Part shown: positions 39,191 to 48,806 of the stretch, one piece after another
Numbering within the stretch: position 1 is the stretch's first letter
Layout of the letters: the number at the start of each line of letters is the position of its first letter
Assembly: GCA_014284505.1 (NCBI GenBank)
Contig: JAAFYY010000001.1
Coordinates: 5,257,845-5,321,844, forward strand
Origin: Streptacidiphilus sp. 4-A2
GTDB taxonomy: Bacteria; Actinomycetota; Actinomycetes; Streptomycetales; Streptomycetaceae
Length of the DNA stretch: 64,000 bases
Direction: 5' to 3'
Translations under genes and position numbers: made by a program
The notes under the pieces: model-generated
Told to the model about the DNA's origin: nothing
The model's database searches: none
The model's input: only the letters and a program-made list of their open reading frames with translations

Positions 39191-40572
39191 ATGAGCAAGC
39201 CCGTCAAGCAGATCCACCTCGCCGCGCACTTCCCGGCGTCAACAACACCACTGTCTGGAGCGATCCGCGCTCCGGCAGCCATATCGACTTCCAGTCCTTC
39301 GTGCACTTCGCGCAGACCGCGGAGCGTGCCAAGTTCGACTTCCTGTTCCTGGCCGAGGGGCTGCGGCTGCGCGAACAGGGCGGCGAGATCTACGACCTGG
39401 ACGTCGTCGGCCGTCCGGACACCTTCACCGTGCTGGCCGCGCTGGCCGCGGTCACCGACCGGCTGGGGCTGACCGGCACCATCAACTCCACCTTCAACGA
39501 GCCCTATGAGGTCGCCCGGCAGTTCGCCAGCCTCGACCACCTGTCGGCCGGCCGCGCCGCCTGGAACGTGGTCACCTCCTGGGACGCCTTCACCGGCGAG
39601 AACTTCCGCCGGGGCGGCTTCCTGGCCCAGGGCGACCGCTACTCGCGGGCCGCCCAGTTCCTGCGTACCGCATGGGAGTTGTTCGACTCCTGGCGCGGTG
39701 ACGAGATCGTCGCCGACAAGGAGTCGGGGATCTTCCTGGCCGACCCGGGCGCCGGGTCCTTCCGCCACCAGGACGAACACTTCGACATCAGCGGGCAGTT
39801 CAACGTCCCACGGGCCCCGCAGGGGCGGCCGGTGATCTTCCAGGCCGGGGACTCGGACGAGGGCCGGGAGTTCGCCGCCTCCACCGCCGACGCGATCTTC
39901 AGCCGGCACAGCACGCTGGACGCCGGGCAGGCCTTCTACCGCGACGTGAAGGGCCGCCTGGCCCGCTACGGCCGCCGCCCCGACCAGCTGCTGATCCTCC
40001 CGGCGGCCACCTTCGTCCTCGGCGACACCGACGCCGAGGCCGCGGAGACCGCGCACGAGGTGCGGTTGCAGCAGTTCAGCGGGCAGACCTCGATCAAGCT
40101 GCTGGAGCAGGTGTGGAACCGCGACCTGTCCGGCTACGACCCGGACGGCCCGCTGCCCGCGATCGACCCGCTGCCGGGCGAGCACACCCTGGCCCGGGGC
40201 CGGGCCAGCGTCCGCACCGGCCGCGACCCGGTCGAGCTGGCCCGGGAGTGGCGGGCGCGGGCCGAGGCCGAGAAGCTCTCCATCCGGCAGCTGATGGCGA
40301 CCGTCGGCGGACGGCAGTCCTTCATCGGCTCCCCGGCCACCGTCGCCGAGACCATCAACCGCTTTGTGCAGGAGGACGCCAGCGACGGCTTCATCCTGGT
40401 CCCCCACATCACCCCCACCGGCCTGGACGGGTTCGCCGACCAGGTGGTCCCGCTGCTCCAGGAGCGCGGCGTGTTCCGCACCGAGTACCAGGGCGAGACC
40501 CTGCGCGACCACCTCGGCCTGGACCGGCCCTCCGTGCTCGCGCCCGCCGGGGCCGGGGCGGTGGCCCGGTGA
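39191..40572 (+). CDS. LLM flavin-dependent monooxygenase 2, NtaA/SnaA/DszA type (one frameshift)
   Basis: About 461 residues of the NtaA/SnaA/SoxA(DszA) group, which includes dibenzothiophene-sulfone and nitrilotriacetate monooxygenases. It starts MSKPVKQIHLAAHFPG; one G near 39229 joins this to VNNTTVWSDPRSGSHIDF. Group signatures are AERAKFDFLFLAEGL, STFNEPYEVARQFASLDHLS, AAWNVVTSWD, PVIFQAGDSDEGREFAA and GSPATVAETI. The stop overlaps the next gene's GTG (GTGA 40569-40572). The SAM-controlled context favours organosulfur breakdown, but this is inference. Confidence 0.86.
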
Positions 40573-41672
40573 AGTTCCTGGCCATCACCCTGATCACGCA
40601 CACCCCCGACCCGGTCACCGGGGCGCTGACGCCCACCGGCGAGCGGTTCCGCGAAGTGCTGGACAACGCGCTGCTGGCCGAGGAGCTGGGCTTCGACGGT
40701 TTCGGAGTCGGCGAACGGCACGAGCGGCCGTTCATCTCCTCCTCACCGCCGGTGCTGCTCAGCCATATCGCCGCGCTCACCTCCCGGATCCGGCTGTTCA
40801 CCGCGGTGACCACGCTCAGCCTGCTGGACCCGGTGCGGGCCTACGAGGACTACGCCACCCTGGACCACCTCTCCGGCGGCCGGCTGGAGCTGATCATCGG
40901 CAAGGGCAACGGCTCGGCGCAGCGCGACCTGTTCCAGGTCACCCCCGAGGACCAGTGGGACCGCAACGCCGAGAGCTACGAGCTGTTCCGGCAGATCTGG
41001 CGCAACGACAAGGTCACCGCGCAGGCCCGGTTCCGGCCCTCGCTGCACGAGGCCGAGGTGTGGCCGCGGCCGCTGCAACGGCCGGTCCGGGTCTGGCACG
41101 GCAGCGCGACCAGCAAGGAGTCGGCGGACCTGGCCGCGCGCTACGGCGACCCGCTGTTCTCGGCCAATGTGACCAACCCGATCGAGCCCTACGCCGAGCT
41201 GGTCCGCCACTACCGCGAGCGCTGGGCGCACTACGGCCACGACCCGGCGGCGGCCGCGGTCGGCGCGGGCAGCGCCGGCTACTACGCGACCCCCAGGTCG
41301 CAGGACGCGGTGAACGCCTACCGCCCGGTGTTCGAGGCGCAGACGCGGATGTGGAAGCAGCACGGGCAGGAGCCGGTCTTCAGCTCGCTGGAGGACTTCG
41401 TCGAGCGCAGCTCGGCGCTGATCGGCAGCCCGCAGCAGGTGATCGAGAAGGTGCACCGCTACCACCAGCAGTTCGGCCACGCCGTGCAGCATCTGCACGC
41501 CGAGCCAGGTGGATTGACGGTCAGTCAGCACCGGGGTGCGCTGGAGCTGTTCCAGTCGGAGATCGCGCCGGTGCTGCGCCGGGAGATCCCGGACCCGCCG
41601 TGGCCCTGGGCCCCGGTCGACCCCTCCGAGCCCGTCCGCACCGCCGCCGATCCCGCCGCCGTGTCCGTCTGA
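40569..41672 (+). CDS. LLM flavin-dependent monooxygenase 3
   Basis: Intact 367-residue luciferase-like protein with a GTG start at 40569, overlapping the previous stop. Motifs include VKFLAITLITHTPDP at the N-terminus, LGFDGFGVGERHERPF (about residue 42), YATLDHLSGGRLELIIGKGNG and VWHGSATSKESADLAARYGD, the last covering the flavin phosphate region. It is one of the few undamaged genes in this operon, showing that the reading-frame noise is local. Substrate unknown. Confidence 0.88.
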   Translation: MKFLAITLITHTPDPVTGALTPTGERFREVLDNALLAEELGFDGFGVGERHERPFISSSPPVLLSHIAALTSRIRLFTAVTTLSLLDPVRAYEDYATLDHLSGGRLELIIGKGNGSAQRDLFQVTPEDQWDRNAESYELFRQIWRNDKVTAQARFRPSLHEAEVWPRPLQRPVRVWHGSATSKESADLAARYGDPLFSANVTNPIEPYAELVRHYRERWAHYGHDPAAAAVGAGSAGYYATPRSQDAVNAYRPVFEAQTRMWKQHGQEPVFSSLEDFVERSSALIGSPQQVIEKVHRYHQQFGHAVQHLHAEPGGLTVSQHRGALELFQSEIAPVLRREIPDPPWPWAPVDPSEPVRTAADPAAVSV

Positions 41673-41706
41673 GACCGACCCCGCACAACCGAAAGGGGCA
41701 ACGACC

Positions 41707-42835
41707 ATGAGCACCACCCCGCTTGCCGTCCTCGACCTGGTGCCGATCTCCTCCGGGTCGAACGCCACCGAGGCGCTGCGCAACACCATCGACCTGGCCC
41801 GGCAGGCCGAGCGGCTCGGCTATGCCCGCTACTGGTTCGCCGAGCACCACCTCAACCCGGGCGTCGCCGGAACCTCCCGGCGGTGCTGCTGGCGCTGACC
41901 GCGTCGGCGACCTCGACCATCCGGATCGGCTCCGGCGCGGTCCAGCTGGGCCACCGGACCGCACTGTCCACGGTCGAGGAGTTCGGCCTGATCGACGCTC
42001 TCCACCCGGGCCGGCTCGACCTGGGCCTGGGCCGCTCCGGCGGCCCGCCCCGGCCGCGCCGGTCCGCGAGCGGCACTGGTCGGCGCGGTGCCGGTGGTGG
42101 ACGGCCGGACCCCGAACGGGCTGCTGATACCGCCGAAATTCTCCTTCGCCCAGTTGCTGGGCTCGCCCCGCTTCGCGCTGCACAAGGAGCTGCTGGGCAG
42201 CCGGGCGCCCAGCCCCAGCCCTACACCGACCAGATCGGCGACATCCTGGCACTGCTGGCCGGGACCTTCCGCGCCTCGAACGGGGAGCCGGCCCGGATCG
42301 TGCCGGGCGAGGGCGCGGACCTCCAGGTGTGGATCCTCGGCAGCAGCGGCGGCGAGAGCGCCGAGGCGGCCGGTGCCAACGGGCTGCGCTTCGCCGCGAA
42401 CTACCACGTCAGCCCGGGGACCGTGCTGGAGGCGGCCGAGGGCTACCGGGCGGCCTTCCGTCCGTCGGCGGTACTGGACCGGCCGTATGTGACGGTCTCC
42501 GCCGACGTGGTGGTGGCCGGGGACGAGGCCACCGCGCGGGAGCTGGCCACCGGATACGGCCCATGGGTGCGCAGCATCCGCACCGCTGAGGGCGCGATCC
42601 CGTTCCCGACCCCGGACGAGGCCCGGGCCCTGCCCTGGACGGAGGAGGACCGCGCGCTGGTGGCCGACCGGGTGGACACCCAGTTCGTGGGCACCGCCAG
42701 GCAGGTGGCCGACCAGCTGGAGCGGCTGCGGGACGCGACCGGCGCCGACGAGCTGGTGGTCACCACCATCACCCATGGCCACGCCACCGGGTGCGCTCCT
42801 ACGAGCTGCTGGCCGAGGAGGGGCGTCGCCGCTGA
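41707..42835 (+). CDS. LLM flavin-dependent oxidoreductase 4, MsnO8-like (frameshifted)
   Basis: About 378 residues of the luciferase-like group with motif LGYARYWFAEHHLNPG near residue 40. Further pieces are ASATSTIRIGSGAVQLGHRT, HPGRLDLGLGRSGG, VWILGSSGGESAEAA and VDTQFVGTARQVADQLE. ATG 41707 has AAAGGGG about ten bases upstream. Frames break near 41878, 42050, 42210 and 42785; the restored tail reads RSYELLAEE. The stop is 42833-42835. It completes a four-gene monooxygenase set with no flavin reductase or sulfonate importer visible. Confidence 0.8.
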
Positions 42836-42869
42836 AGCGATCCGCGCGAATCTGAGCAATCTGCGCGAT

Positions 42870-42896
42870 CCGCGCACTCCGCGCACTCCGCGCACT
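42870..42896. repeat. 9-bp tandem repeat CCGCGCACT x3
   Basis: Three perfect consecutive copies shortly after the monooxygenase operon, in a 252-base gap that otherwise holds the palindromic operators for the next operon. Confidence 0.75.
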
Positions 42897-43006
42897 CTGC
42901 GCGCGGGGTGCGCCCGCCGCCGGGGAGGGCCAACTGCCGCTCCCGGCGGCTTTCTGCGTTCGGGCCAGAGCACCGGGCGGTCGGCGGCGGTCACCGGAAA
43001 AAGGAT

Positions 43007-43060
43007 GCGGAGTTTAATCTCCGCTTATGTTAGCGTACGCATGCGGAGTCGCATCTCCGC
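43007..43060. promoter_or_regulatory. Twin palindromic operators before MFS-TetR operon
   Basis: GCGGAG-N6-CTCCGC occurs twice, at 43007-43024 and 43043-43060, 36 bases centre to centre. Matching flanks extend each to ATGCGGAGT...ATCTCCGCTTA. Between them TATGTT (43026-43031) could be a -10. The TetR encoded two genes downstream is the likely binder. Confidence 0.8.
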
Positions 43061-43087
43061 TTAACCTCACCAGTGGGAACAATCCAA

Positions 43088-44547
43088 ATGGCCCGAACCG
43101 GCTCCCGCCCGCACTACAACGTCACCTTCGCCGTGCTCCTGCGGAGTGACCGCCTACTCCTGCTCCAGTCATGGTCATCCCGGGTCCTGCCGACCCTGAT
43201 GCAGGGCCCTGCACACCAGCCAGGACACCGGACGACCTGGCTGATGACCGCTATCTGCTCTCGGCGTCGGTCGCCACCCCGATCCTCGGCGCATAGGCGA
43301 CATGGTCGGCAAGGAGCGGATGCTCATCGTCACCCTGCTCGCGCTGACCGCCGGCTCGGTGATGGCGGGCCTGGCGCACTCGATCTCACTGATGATCATC
43401 GCGCGCGTGGTCCAGGGCCTCGGCGGCGGCGTGCTGCCGATCTCCTTCGGCATCATCCGCGACGAGTTCCCCGCCGAGCGGGTGCGCGGAGCGGTCGGCA
43501 TCACCGCCGCGCTCACCGCCTTCGGCGGCGGCATCGGCCTGCTGATGGCCGGCCCGATCGTCGACAACCTGGACTACCACTGGCTGTTCTGGATTCCGGC
43601 GATCATGACCGGCGTCGCCACCGTGGCCACCTTCCTGTTCGTGCCCGAGTCCCCGTGCGCACCCCCGGCCGGATCAGCTGGGGCGCGGCGCTGCTGCTCT
43701 CGGCCTGGCTGGTGGCGCTGCTGCTGGCCGTCAGCGAGGGCCCGACCTGGGGCTGGGGCTCCGGCCGGATCCTGGGGCTGTTCGCCGCCGCCGTGGTCTG
43801 CGCCGCCCTGTGGATCCTGGTCGAACTGCGCTCCGCCAACCCGCTGATCGACATGCGGATGATGCGGATCCCGGCCGTGTGGACCACCAACCTGGTCGCC
43901 CTGCTGTTCGGCGTGGTGATGTACACCACGATGACCTTCCTGCCGCAGCTGGTGCAGACCCCGGAAAAGCTGGCCGGGTACGGCTTCGACGCGAGCATCA
44001 CCCAGTCCGGCCTCTACATGCTGCCGATGACCATCGGCATGTTCATCTTCGGCGTGCTCAGCGGGCCGCTGTCGGTGCGCCTCGGCTCCAAGCTGGTGCT
44101 GGTCGCCGGGAGTCTGCTGACCATCGTCCCGTTCGTGCTGCTCGGCCTGGCCGACGACAAGTCCTGGGAGATCTACGTCGCTTCCAGCGTCATGGGCATC
44201 GGCATGGGCCTGGCCTTCTCCTCGATGTCCTCGATCGTGGTCGAGGCGGTCTCGCCCTCGCAGACCGGTGTCGCCAGCGGGATGAACGCCAACATCCGCA
44301 CCATCGGCGGCGCGATCGGCAGCGGTGTGGCGGCCAGTATCCTTGCCAACGGCGTCACGATCGCGCACCCGCTCCCCAAGGCGTCCGGCTACACCACCAC
44401 CTTCTGGATGATGGCCGGGGCCGCGGTGCTGGCAGCGGTCGCGGCGATGATCATCCCGATCGCCCCGCAAGGCCGCCGGGGCGACCGTTCCGGCCCCCGG
44501 ACCCCGCAGGACGCAGCCCCGAGGGTGAGGAAGCGAACCTCGTATGA
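43088..44547 (+). CDS. MFS drug/H+ antiporter, 14-TM type (frameshifted)
   Basis: Major-facilitator exporter of about 490 residues. Typical blocks are TWLMTAYLLSASVATPILG (scattered over frames at 43235-43290), VGKERMLIVTLLALTAGSVMAG, VVQGLGGGVLPISFGIIRDEF and a C-terminal half with VASGMNANIRTIGGAIG. At least six indels crowd 43130-43305; others lie near 43660 and 44516-44519. Restoring the last gives EGEEANLV and a stop overlapping the TetR start. ATG 43088 begins MARTGSRPHYN. Export substrate unknown; the adjacent TetR and operators suggest drug- or metabolite-induced efflux. Confidence 0.8.
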
Positions 44548-45229
44548 CCGACCGCCCGGCGCAGTCCGCGCCCTCCGGCAGCACCAAGGCCCTGCGCCGC
44601 GATGCCGAGGAGAACCGCAAACGGGTGCTCCAGGCCGCCTGGGAGGTCTTCGCCGAGCAGGGCCCGGACGCCGGGGTCGAGGAGATCGCCCGGCGGGCCG
44701 GGTCGGCATGGGCACCCTGTACCGGCGCTTCCCCACCAAGGAGGCGCTGGTCCAGGCGCTGAACGACGCGCTGCTCGAAGAGCTGCTGGCCAGCGCCCGG
44801 CGGACGGTGGCCGAGGCGTCCGGCGACGGCCTGGAGGAGTACCTCTGGTACACCGGCCGGCTGATGTCCGCGCACCACGGCTGCCTGTCCCGGCTGTGGC
44901 AGCGCAACCTGCCGACCTCCGACCCGCGCCGGGAGGAGCTCTGGACCATGCTCCGCCAGCTCCTTGAGCGGGCGCGGCAGGCCGGCGCGGTGCGGGCGGA
45001 CCTGATGCTGACCGACGTCTATCTGACCGTGCTGTCCCTGCGCGGCCTGATCGAGGAGACAGCCGCGGTGGCGCCGGAGATCTGGCGGCGGTTCCTGGAG
45101 GTCCAGCTCGCCGGGTTCCGCCCGGCCGGTCAGCAGCCGGCGGAGCGGGAACTGCGCTACCGGCCGGAGGACGACTCGCTGGTGGTACGCGGCATCGACC
45201 GGGGCGCGGCCCCGGCCGCGAAGAGCTGA
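44544..45229 (+). CDS. TetR-family transcriptional regulator (one frameshift)
   Basis: About 228 residues. The N-terminal helix-turn-helix is GVEEIARRAGVGMGTLYRRF (about residues 46-65), restored by one G at GGG 44700-44702. A ligand-binding helical domain follows with a polar tail. It overlaps the exporter stop (ATGA 44544-44547). It probably represses the exporter and itself through the twin palindromes at 43007-43060. Confidence 0.88.
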
Positions 45230-45242
45230 GCAGACCGCACCC

Positions 45243-46664
45243 TCACCCGGTGCCGGGGCCGGGTTCGGGTCCGGGGCCGGGTTCGTCGCCGGGTCCGGGT
45301 TCGTCGCCGGGTCCGGGTTCCGGTCCGGGTTCGGATTCGGGTTCGGGTTCGGCCAGGAGGCCGAGCACGGCCAGGGCGAAGAGCAGGGCGAGTGCCAGTC
45401 CGACCACCACCCAGGGCGTCGGATAGGACCACAGCGCCAGCGCCAGCCCCGCGCCGCCGATGCACAGCCAGGTCAGCGCGCTGCGGTAACGCCGTACCCA
45501 GGGGCCGACCGGTCCGGTGCGCAGCCCCGCCCGGTCGGCGGCGGACCGGCTCGCCGCCAGCCCGTCGCTCAGACCCCCGCGCAGCTGCGTGGCCCTCCGC
45601 CCCGGGCCGCCGAGCCAGGCGCCGAGAGCCACCGCCACGCCCAGCACCACCACCGTCCACACGGTGGTCCGCAGGAACCGCACCAGCTTGTCGTAGACGT
45701 CGGCGGCAGCCGCCGGGGAGACCCCGGCGGCCAGGCCGTCCAGGTAGAAGCTGCGGAAGACGACCAGGCCCAGGCCGAGCAGCAGGGTCGCGGCGGCCGC
45801 GCCCAGGGCCGTCGCCACCAGTGCCCGGCGTCGGCGCGCGGCCAGCAGCACCCCGCCCGCGCCCAGCAGCACCGCGATCACCGGCAGCCAGTCGCCGGCC
45901 AGCCGCAGCAGCCGGAACCAGGTCTTCGCCGCGCCGATGTTCTCGGCACTGAGCACGGTGATCCGGGTGTGGATCTCCGGGATCGCCGCGGCGGCCGTCA
46001 CCCCCACCCCCACCAGCCGCTGCTTCACCTGGTCGATCACCGGTGCCAGGTCGATCACCACCGCGTCGTCGACCAGCTGCACCGCGCTGCCGCCCTGGCC
46101 GGTGAGCGCCTTCACCACGGTGCTGTGGATGCTCCGGTTGGCCTGGATCCAGAAGGTCCGGAACCACTGGCTGGAGACCACGTTCTTGGTCTGCGTCCGG
46201 ACCAGGTCGGCGACGGCGCTGTTGATCGGCCCGCTGAGCCCGCTGATCGCGCGGCCGATCAGCGGCCTTTCGCTCGGGGCCAGTTGCTGGAGCAGGTCGT
46301 TGATGTTCAGCCGCTGGGTCACCTGGGTCGCGGCCAGGTCCGCGACGGCGTCCTGGAGCGGCACCGAGGAGGCCAGTGGCGCCACCGTGGCCACATAGCG
46401 GTCGGTGTCCCCGGCGATGTCCGCCACCCACACCGAGACGACGCTGAGCGGCGCCAGCACGCAGCCGAGCACGATCAGCACCGCCGCGGCCAGCGAGCGG
46501 AGCCGGTACCGGGGCTTCCTGGCGGCGGCCTCGGCCCGCAGCCTGGCCAGCTCGGCCCGCTCCTCCGGTCCCAACGGCTCGGCGGGCCGCGGCTCGGCGG
46601 GCCGCGGGTCACCGGGCCGAAGGTCTTCGGGTCGCGGGTCTTCGGGTCGCGGGTCGTCCGTCAT
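45243..46664 (-). CDS. Multi-pass membrane protein with acidic Pro/Gly tail
   Basis: Intact 473-residue protein. A charged cytoplasmic start with repeated D-P-R-P-E/A units is followed by one membrane helix (LAAAVLIVLGCVLAPLSVVS). A large domain of about 190 residues then leads to a group of four or five helices (about 265-430). The tail is a Gly-Pro-Glu/Asp repeat. No enzymatic motif was recognised. Its ATG overlaps the stop of the upstream YihY-like gene (ATGA), so the two are one transcription unit. It converges on the TetR gene with 13 bases between stops. Confidence 0.75.
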   Translation of the reverse strand: MTDDPRPEDPRPEDLRPGDPRPAEPRPAEPLGPEERAELARLRAEAAARKPRYRLRSLAAAVLIVLGCVLAPLSVVSVWVADIAGDTDRYVATVAPLASSVPLQDAVADLAATQVTQRLNINDLLQQLAPSERPLIGRAISGLSGPINSAVADLVRTQTKNVVSSQWFRTFWIQANRSIHSTVVKALTGQGGSAVQLVDDAVVIDLAPVIDQVKQRLVGVGVTAAAAIPEIHTRITVLSAENIGAAKTWFRLLRLAGDWLPVIAVLLGAGGVLLAARRRRALVATALGAAAATLLLGLGLVVFRSFYLDGLAAGVSPAAAADVYDKLVRFLRTTVWTVVVLGVAVALGAWLGGPGRRATQLRGGLSDGLAASRSAADRAGLRTGPVGPWVRRYRSALTWLCIGGAGLALALWSYPTPWVVVGLALALLFALAVLGLLAEPEPESEPGPEPGPGDEPGPGDEPGPGPEPGPGTG

Positions 46665-47599
46665 GGGGTGCTCCCGGGTGGGTCGTCCGGCCGGGCCGGG
46701 TCGTCGGCCCGGGGCACCGCCGGCAGCCAGCGGTTCAGCGGTTGCCCCTCCGCGAGCACCGCGCCGATGGTGATGGCAAAGGTCAGCGAGGCGCACAGGG
46801 CGATCAGCCAGGACAGCAGGGTCAGCACCAGGCCCAGCGACCCGTAGTCGTTCAGGGTCCGGTTCAGCGCCTTCGGGATGTACAGCCGGGCGGTCAGCGA
46901 CAGCGCCGGTCAGCGAGGTCGCCGCCAGCAGCGAGCCGGCAGCAGCGGCAGCCACGGCACCCGCCCGCCGAGCAGCAGATGCTGGGTCCACCACCACACC
47001 AGCAGGCTGGCCAGGAAGCTCAGCGGCACCCCAGCCACAGCCCGACCCCGAAGCCGTCCGCAGCGGCCCCTGGAACAGCAGCACCGCCAGCCAGGCGAAC
47101 ACCCACGCCAGCCACCGCCAGGCCACCACGGTGGCAGGACTCTTGGCAGCTGCCAGGCCCGCGCGCAGACCCGGGCCACGGCCCGGCTGAAACTGGTGGC
47201 CGAGAGCAGCGCCATCAGCAGGCCGATGATTCCGGTGGTCTCCCGGAGTTCCTCGCCGCCCTTGCCCTCGGCGCTGCTCAACGCCTCCCGGATCTGCTCC
47301 TCCGAGCCGCCGCCCAGCCCGAAGACCGCGCGGATGGAGCTCTGCAACTGGTCACGGACATACGGTGGGGCGAACGCCCCGATCGCGAACAGCAGCGGCA
47401 CGAAGGTCAGGAACGCCTGCGCGGCCAGCCGGCTGGCGGCGTCCAGTACATGGGCGGACAGCAGCCGGGTGGTCAGCTCGGTCAGCACCGGGAACTTCAG
47501 CTCGGCCTCCGTCCGGAACCGCGCGAGCCAGGACTTCACCGCCGTCTTCCGGCTCCGGGACCGGTCGGCAGCACGCTGCCAGGCCGCGCGGGCGTCCAT
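46661..47599 (-). CDS. YihY/UPF0761 family membrane protein (frameshifted)
   Basis: Inner-membrane protein of about 313 residues, a family once mislabelled ribonuclease BN. ATG 47599 has GGAGG upstream. Recognisable parts are RLAAQAFLTFVPLLFAIGAF, IIGLLMALLSATSFSRAV and VVAWRWLAWVFAWLAVLLF. The C-terminal helices (YGSLGLVLTLLSWLIALCAS) lie in another frame. Breaks cluster near 47150, 47070, 46975-47030 and 46908-46925. The restored end DDPPGSTP* overlaps the next start. Transport substrate unknown. Confidence 0.78.
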
Positions 47600-47776
47600 G
47601 CGTGCCTCCTGTCCAGGGGGGGCAGCGGTCCGGCTGCTCTCCCAGTCAAAGCGATCACCGCCCGGGGCGCGCACCGACGGCGGCCGTTGGAGGGCATCCG
47701 CTCGCGACCCGGGAGCCCGCGCCCCCGGGTCGGCCTAGTCGACGTAACGGTTCACCAGGATCGGCGTTGGCCCGGT

Positions 47777-47983
47777 GTGACCTCTCCCCGGTGGACCGCC
47801 GTGGCGCTGCTGCCCGCGGACGAAAGTCCGCCCGCCGAGCCGACAACCGGCGCCGACACGCCGGTCTTCACCCGGCTCGCCGAGGACTGGCGCGCCGCCG
47901 GACGCACGGTCCCGGGCGAACCCGACCGGGAATGGACGCAGTTGGTCGCCGGACGGCGGCTCAGTGGCGGACGGCGGCGGTGA
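47777..47983 (+). CDS. Small hypothetical protein
   Basis: A 68-residue frame from GTG 47777. Its composition looks protein-like (VTSPRWTAVALLP, TGADTPVFTRLAEDWRAAG) rather than like an antisense shadow. The C-terminus GRRLSGGRRR may be displaced by an indel. No ribosome site is clear. It overlaps the 3' end of the convergent lipoprotein gene by 23 bases. I do not recognise it. Confidence 0.4.
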   Translation: MTSPRWTAVALLPADESPPAEPTTGADTPVFTRLAEDWRAAGRTVPGEPDREWTQLVAGRRLSGGRRR

Positions 47984-48430
47984 TCTCCACGCTGGTCGCG
48001 CCGGTCAGGTCGCGGTGGCTGCGGGCGGTCGCCTGCGCCGCGCCGTGCGCGGACACGTCCGGGACGGTGACCACCACCACGTCCAGCAGCGAGCCGTCCT
48101 GGTTCTTGAAGGAGACCGAGACGGTGTAGGTGTGCGGGTCCGAGGTGGGATTGGTGACCGTCACCTCGGCGGTGGTGCGTCGTCGTCGGAGGCCTTGGCC
48201 GGGGAGCCGACCTTCACGTCGGCGGTGGCGTTGATGCTGTCCTTGATCGACCCCAGCGCCGACGAGGCGGCGGAGGCCGCGGCCGAGGCGGCGGACGAGC
48301 CCAGCCCGGCGGCGGCCGAGGTCGCCGAGGAGGCGAGGTTGGAGGCGGCACCGCTGGAGCAGCCGGCCATCGGCGCGGCGATCAGGGCGGAGAGCAGGAC
48401 TGCGGACGCGATGCGGCGCTTGGTCGTCAT
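47961..48430 (-). CDS. Lipoprotein with Ala/Ser linker and C-terminal beta domain (one frameshift)
   Basis: About 156 residues. A signal peptide with lipobox PMAGC (Cys about 24) predicts a lipid-anchored surface protein. An Ala/Ser-rich stretch of about 40 residues follows. After a break near 48178-48182 the C-terminal domain reads EVTVTNPTSDPHTYTVSVSF and DVSAHGAAQATA, a pattern seen in small immunoglobulin-like or FxLYD-type lipoproteins. ATG 48430 was chosen because it precedes the signal peptide directly. It is divergent from the L,D-transpeptidase. Confidence 0.72.
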
Positions 48431-48806
48431 AGAGGCTCCGTGGGGTCGGTTCGCGGCACCGCCAGTCTTGACCGGCGGCGGCCGGAGCACCCGCCGGACT
48501 GCGCCGACCGGGTGCCGGGGCGCCCGGCCCGGCACCCCTGGCATCGCACATCCGTTCATGGCCGAAGGCACTCTGGTGCCGGGGCGGGGCGGGCGGCAGG
48601 ATAGGTTGAGGACGCCCTCGGAGCGGCCACGGGAGCAGACGCACCGGGCTGACCAGCACAGCGGCAACACAGGCGGCGCGAAGGATACACGGCTGTGTCC
48701 CAATCTTGGCCTTTGCTTTACTGGTCTGCTGCAACCGTCTGCATAGAGTCCGTTGTCTCTGAGAGTGTCGAAGTATCTGATGAAGTGACGTGAGCGGAGC
48801 AGACGC
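48431..48806. other. Divergent intergenic region lipoprotein / L,D-transpeptidase
   Basis: This 376-base region includes an unusually AT-rich 120 bases (about 48690-48790), presumably the promoter zone. Hexamers such as TAGAGT (48744-48749) and TTGTCT/TATCTG (48753-48758, 48774-48779) are possible elements, but none has a good partner at correct spacing. No gene seen. Confidence 0.35.

Noticed and set aside
42841-42960. Small ORF or terminator in the repeat-rich gap after the fourth monooxygenase
   Set aside because: The open frame is an extension of the frameshifted upstream gene through CCGCGCACT repeats. No U-tract hairpin is clear.
48720-48727. Possible DasR (dre) half-site ACTGGTCT upstream of the L,D-transpeptidase
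   Set aside because: Only one half matches; the other half of the palindrome is absent, so it is likely chance.
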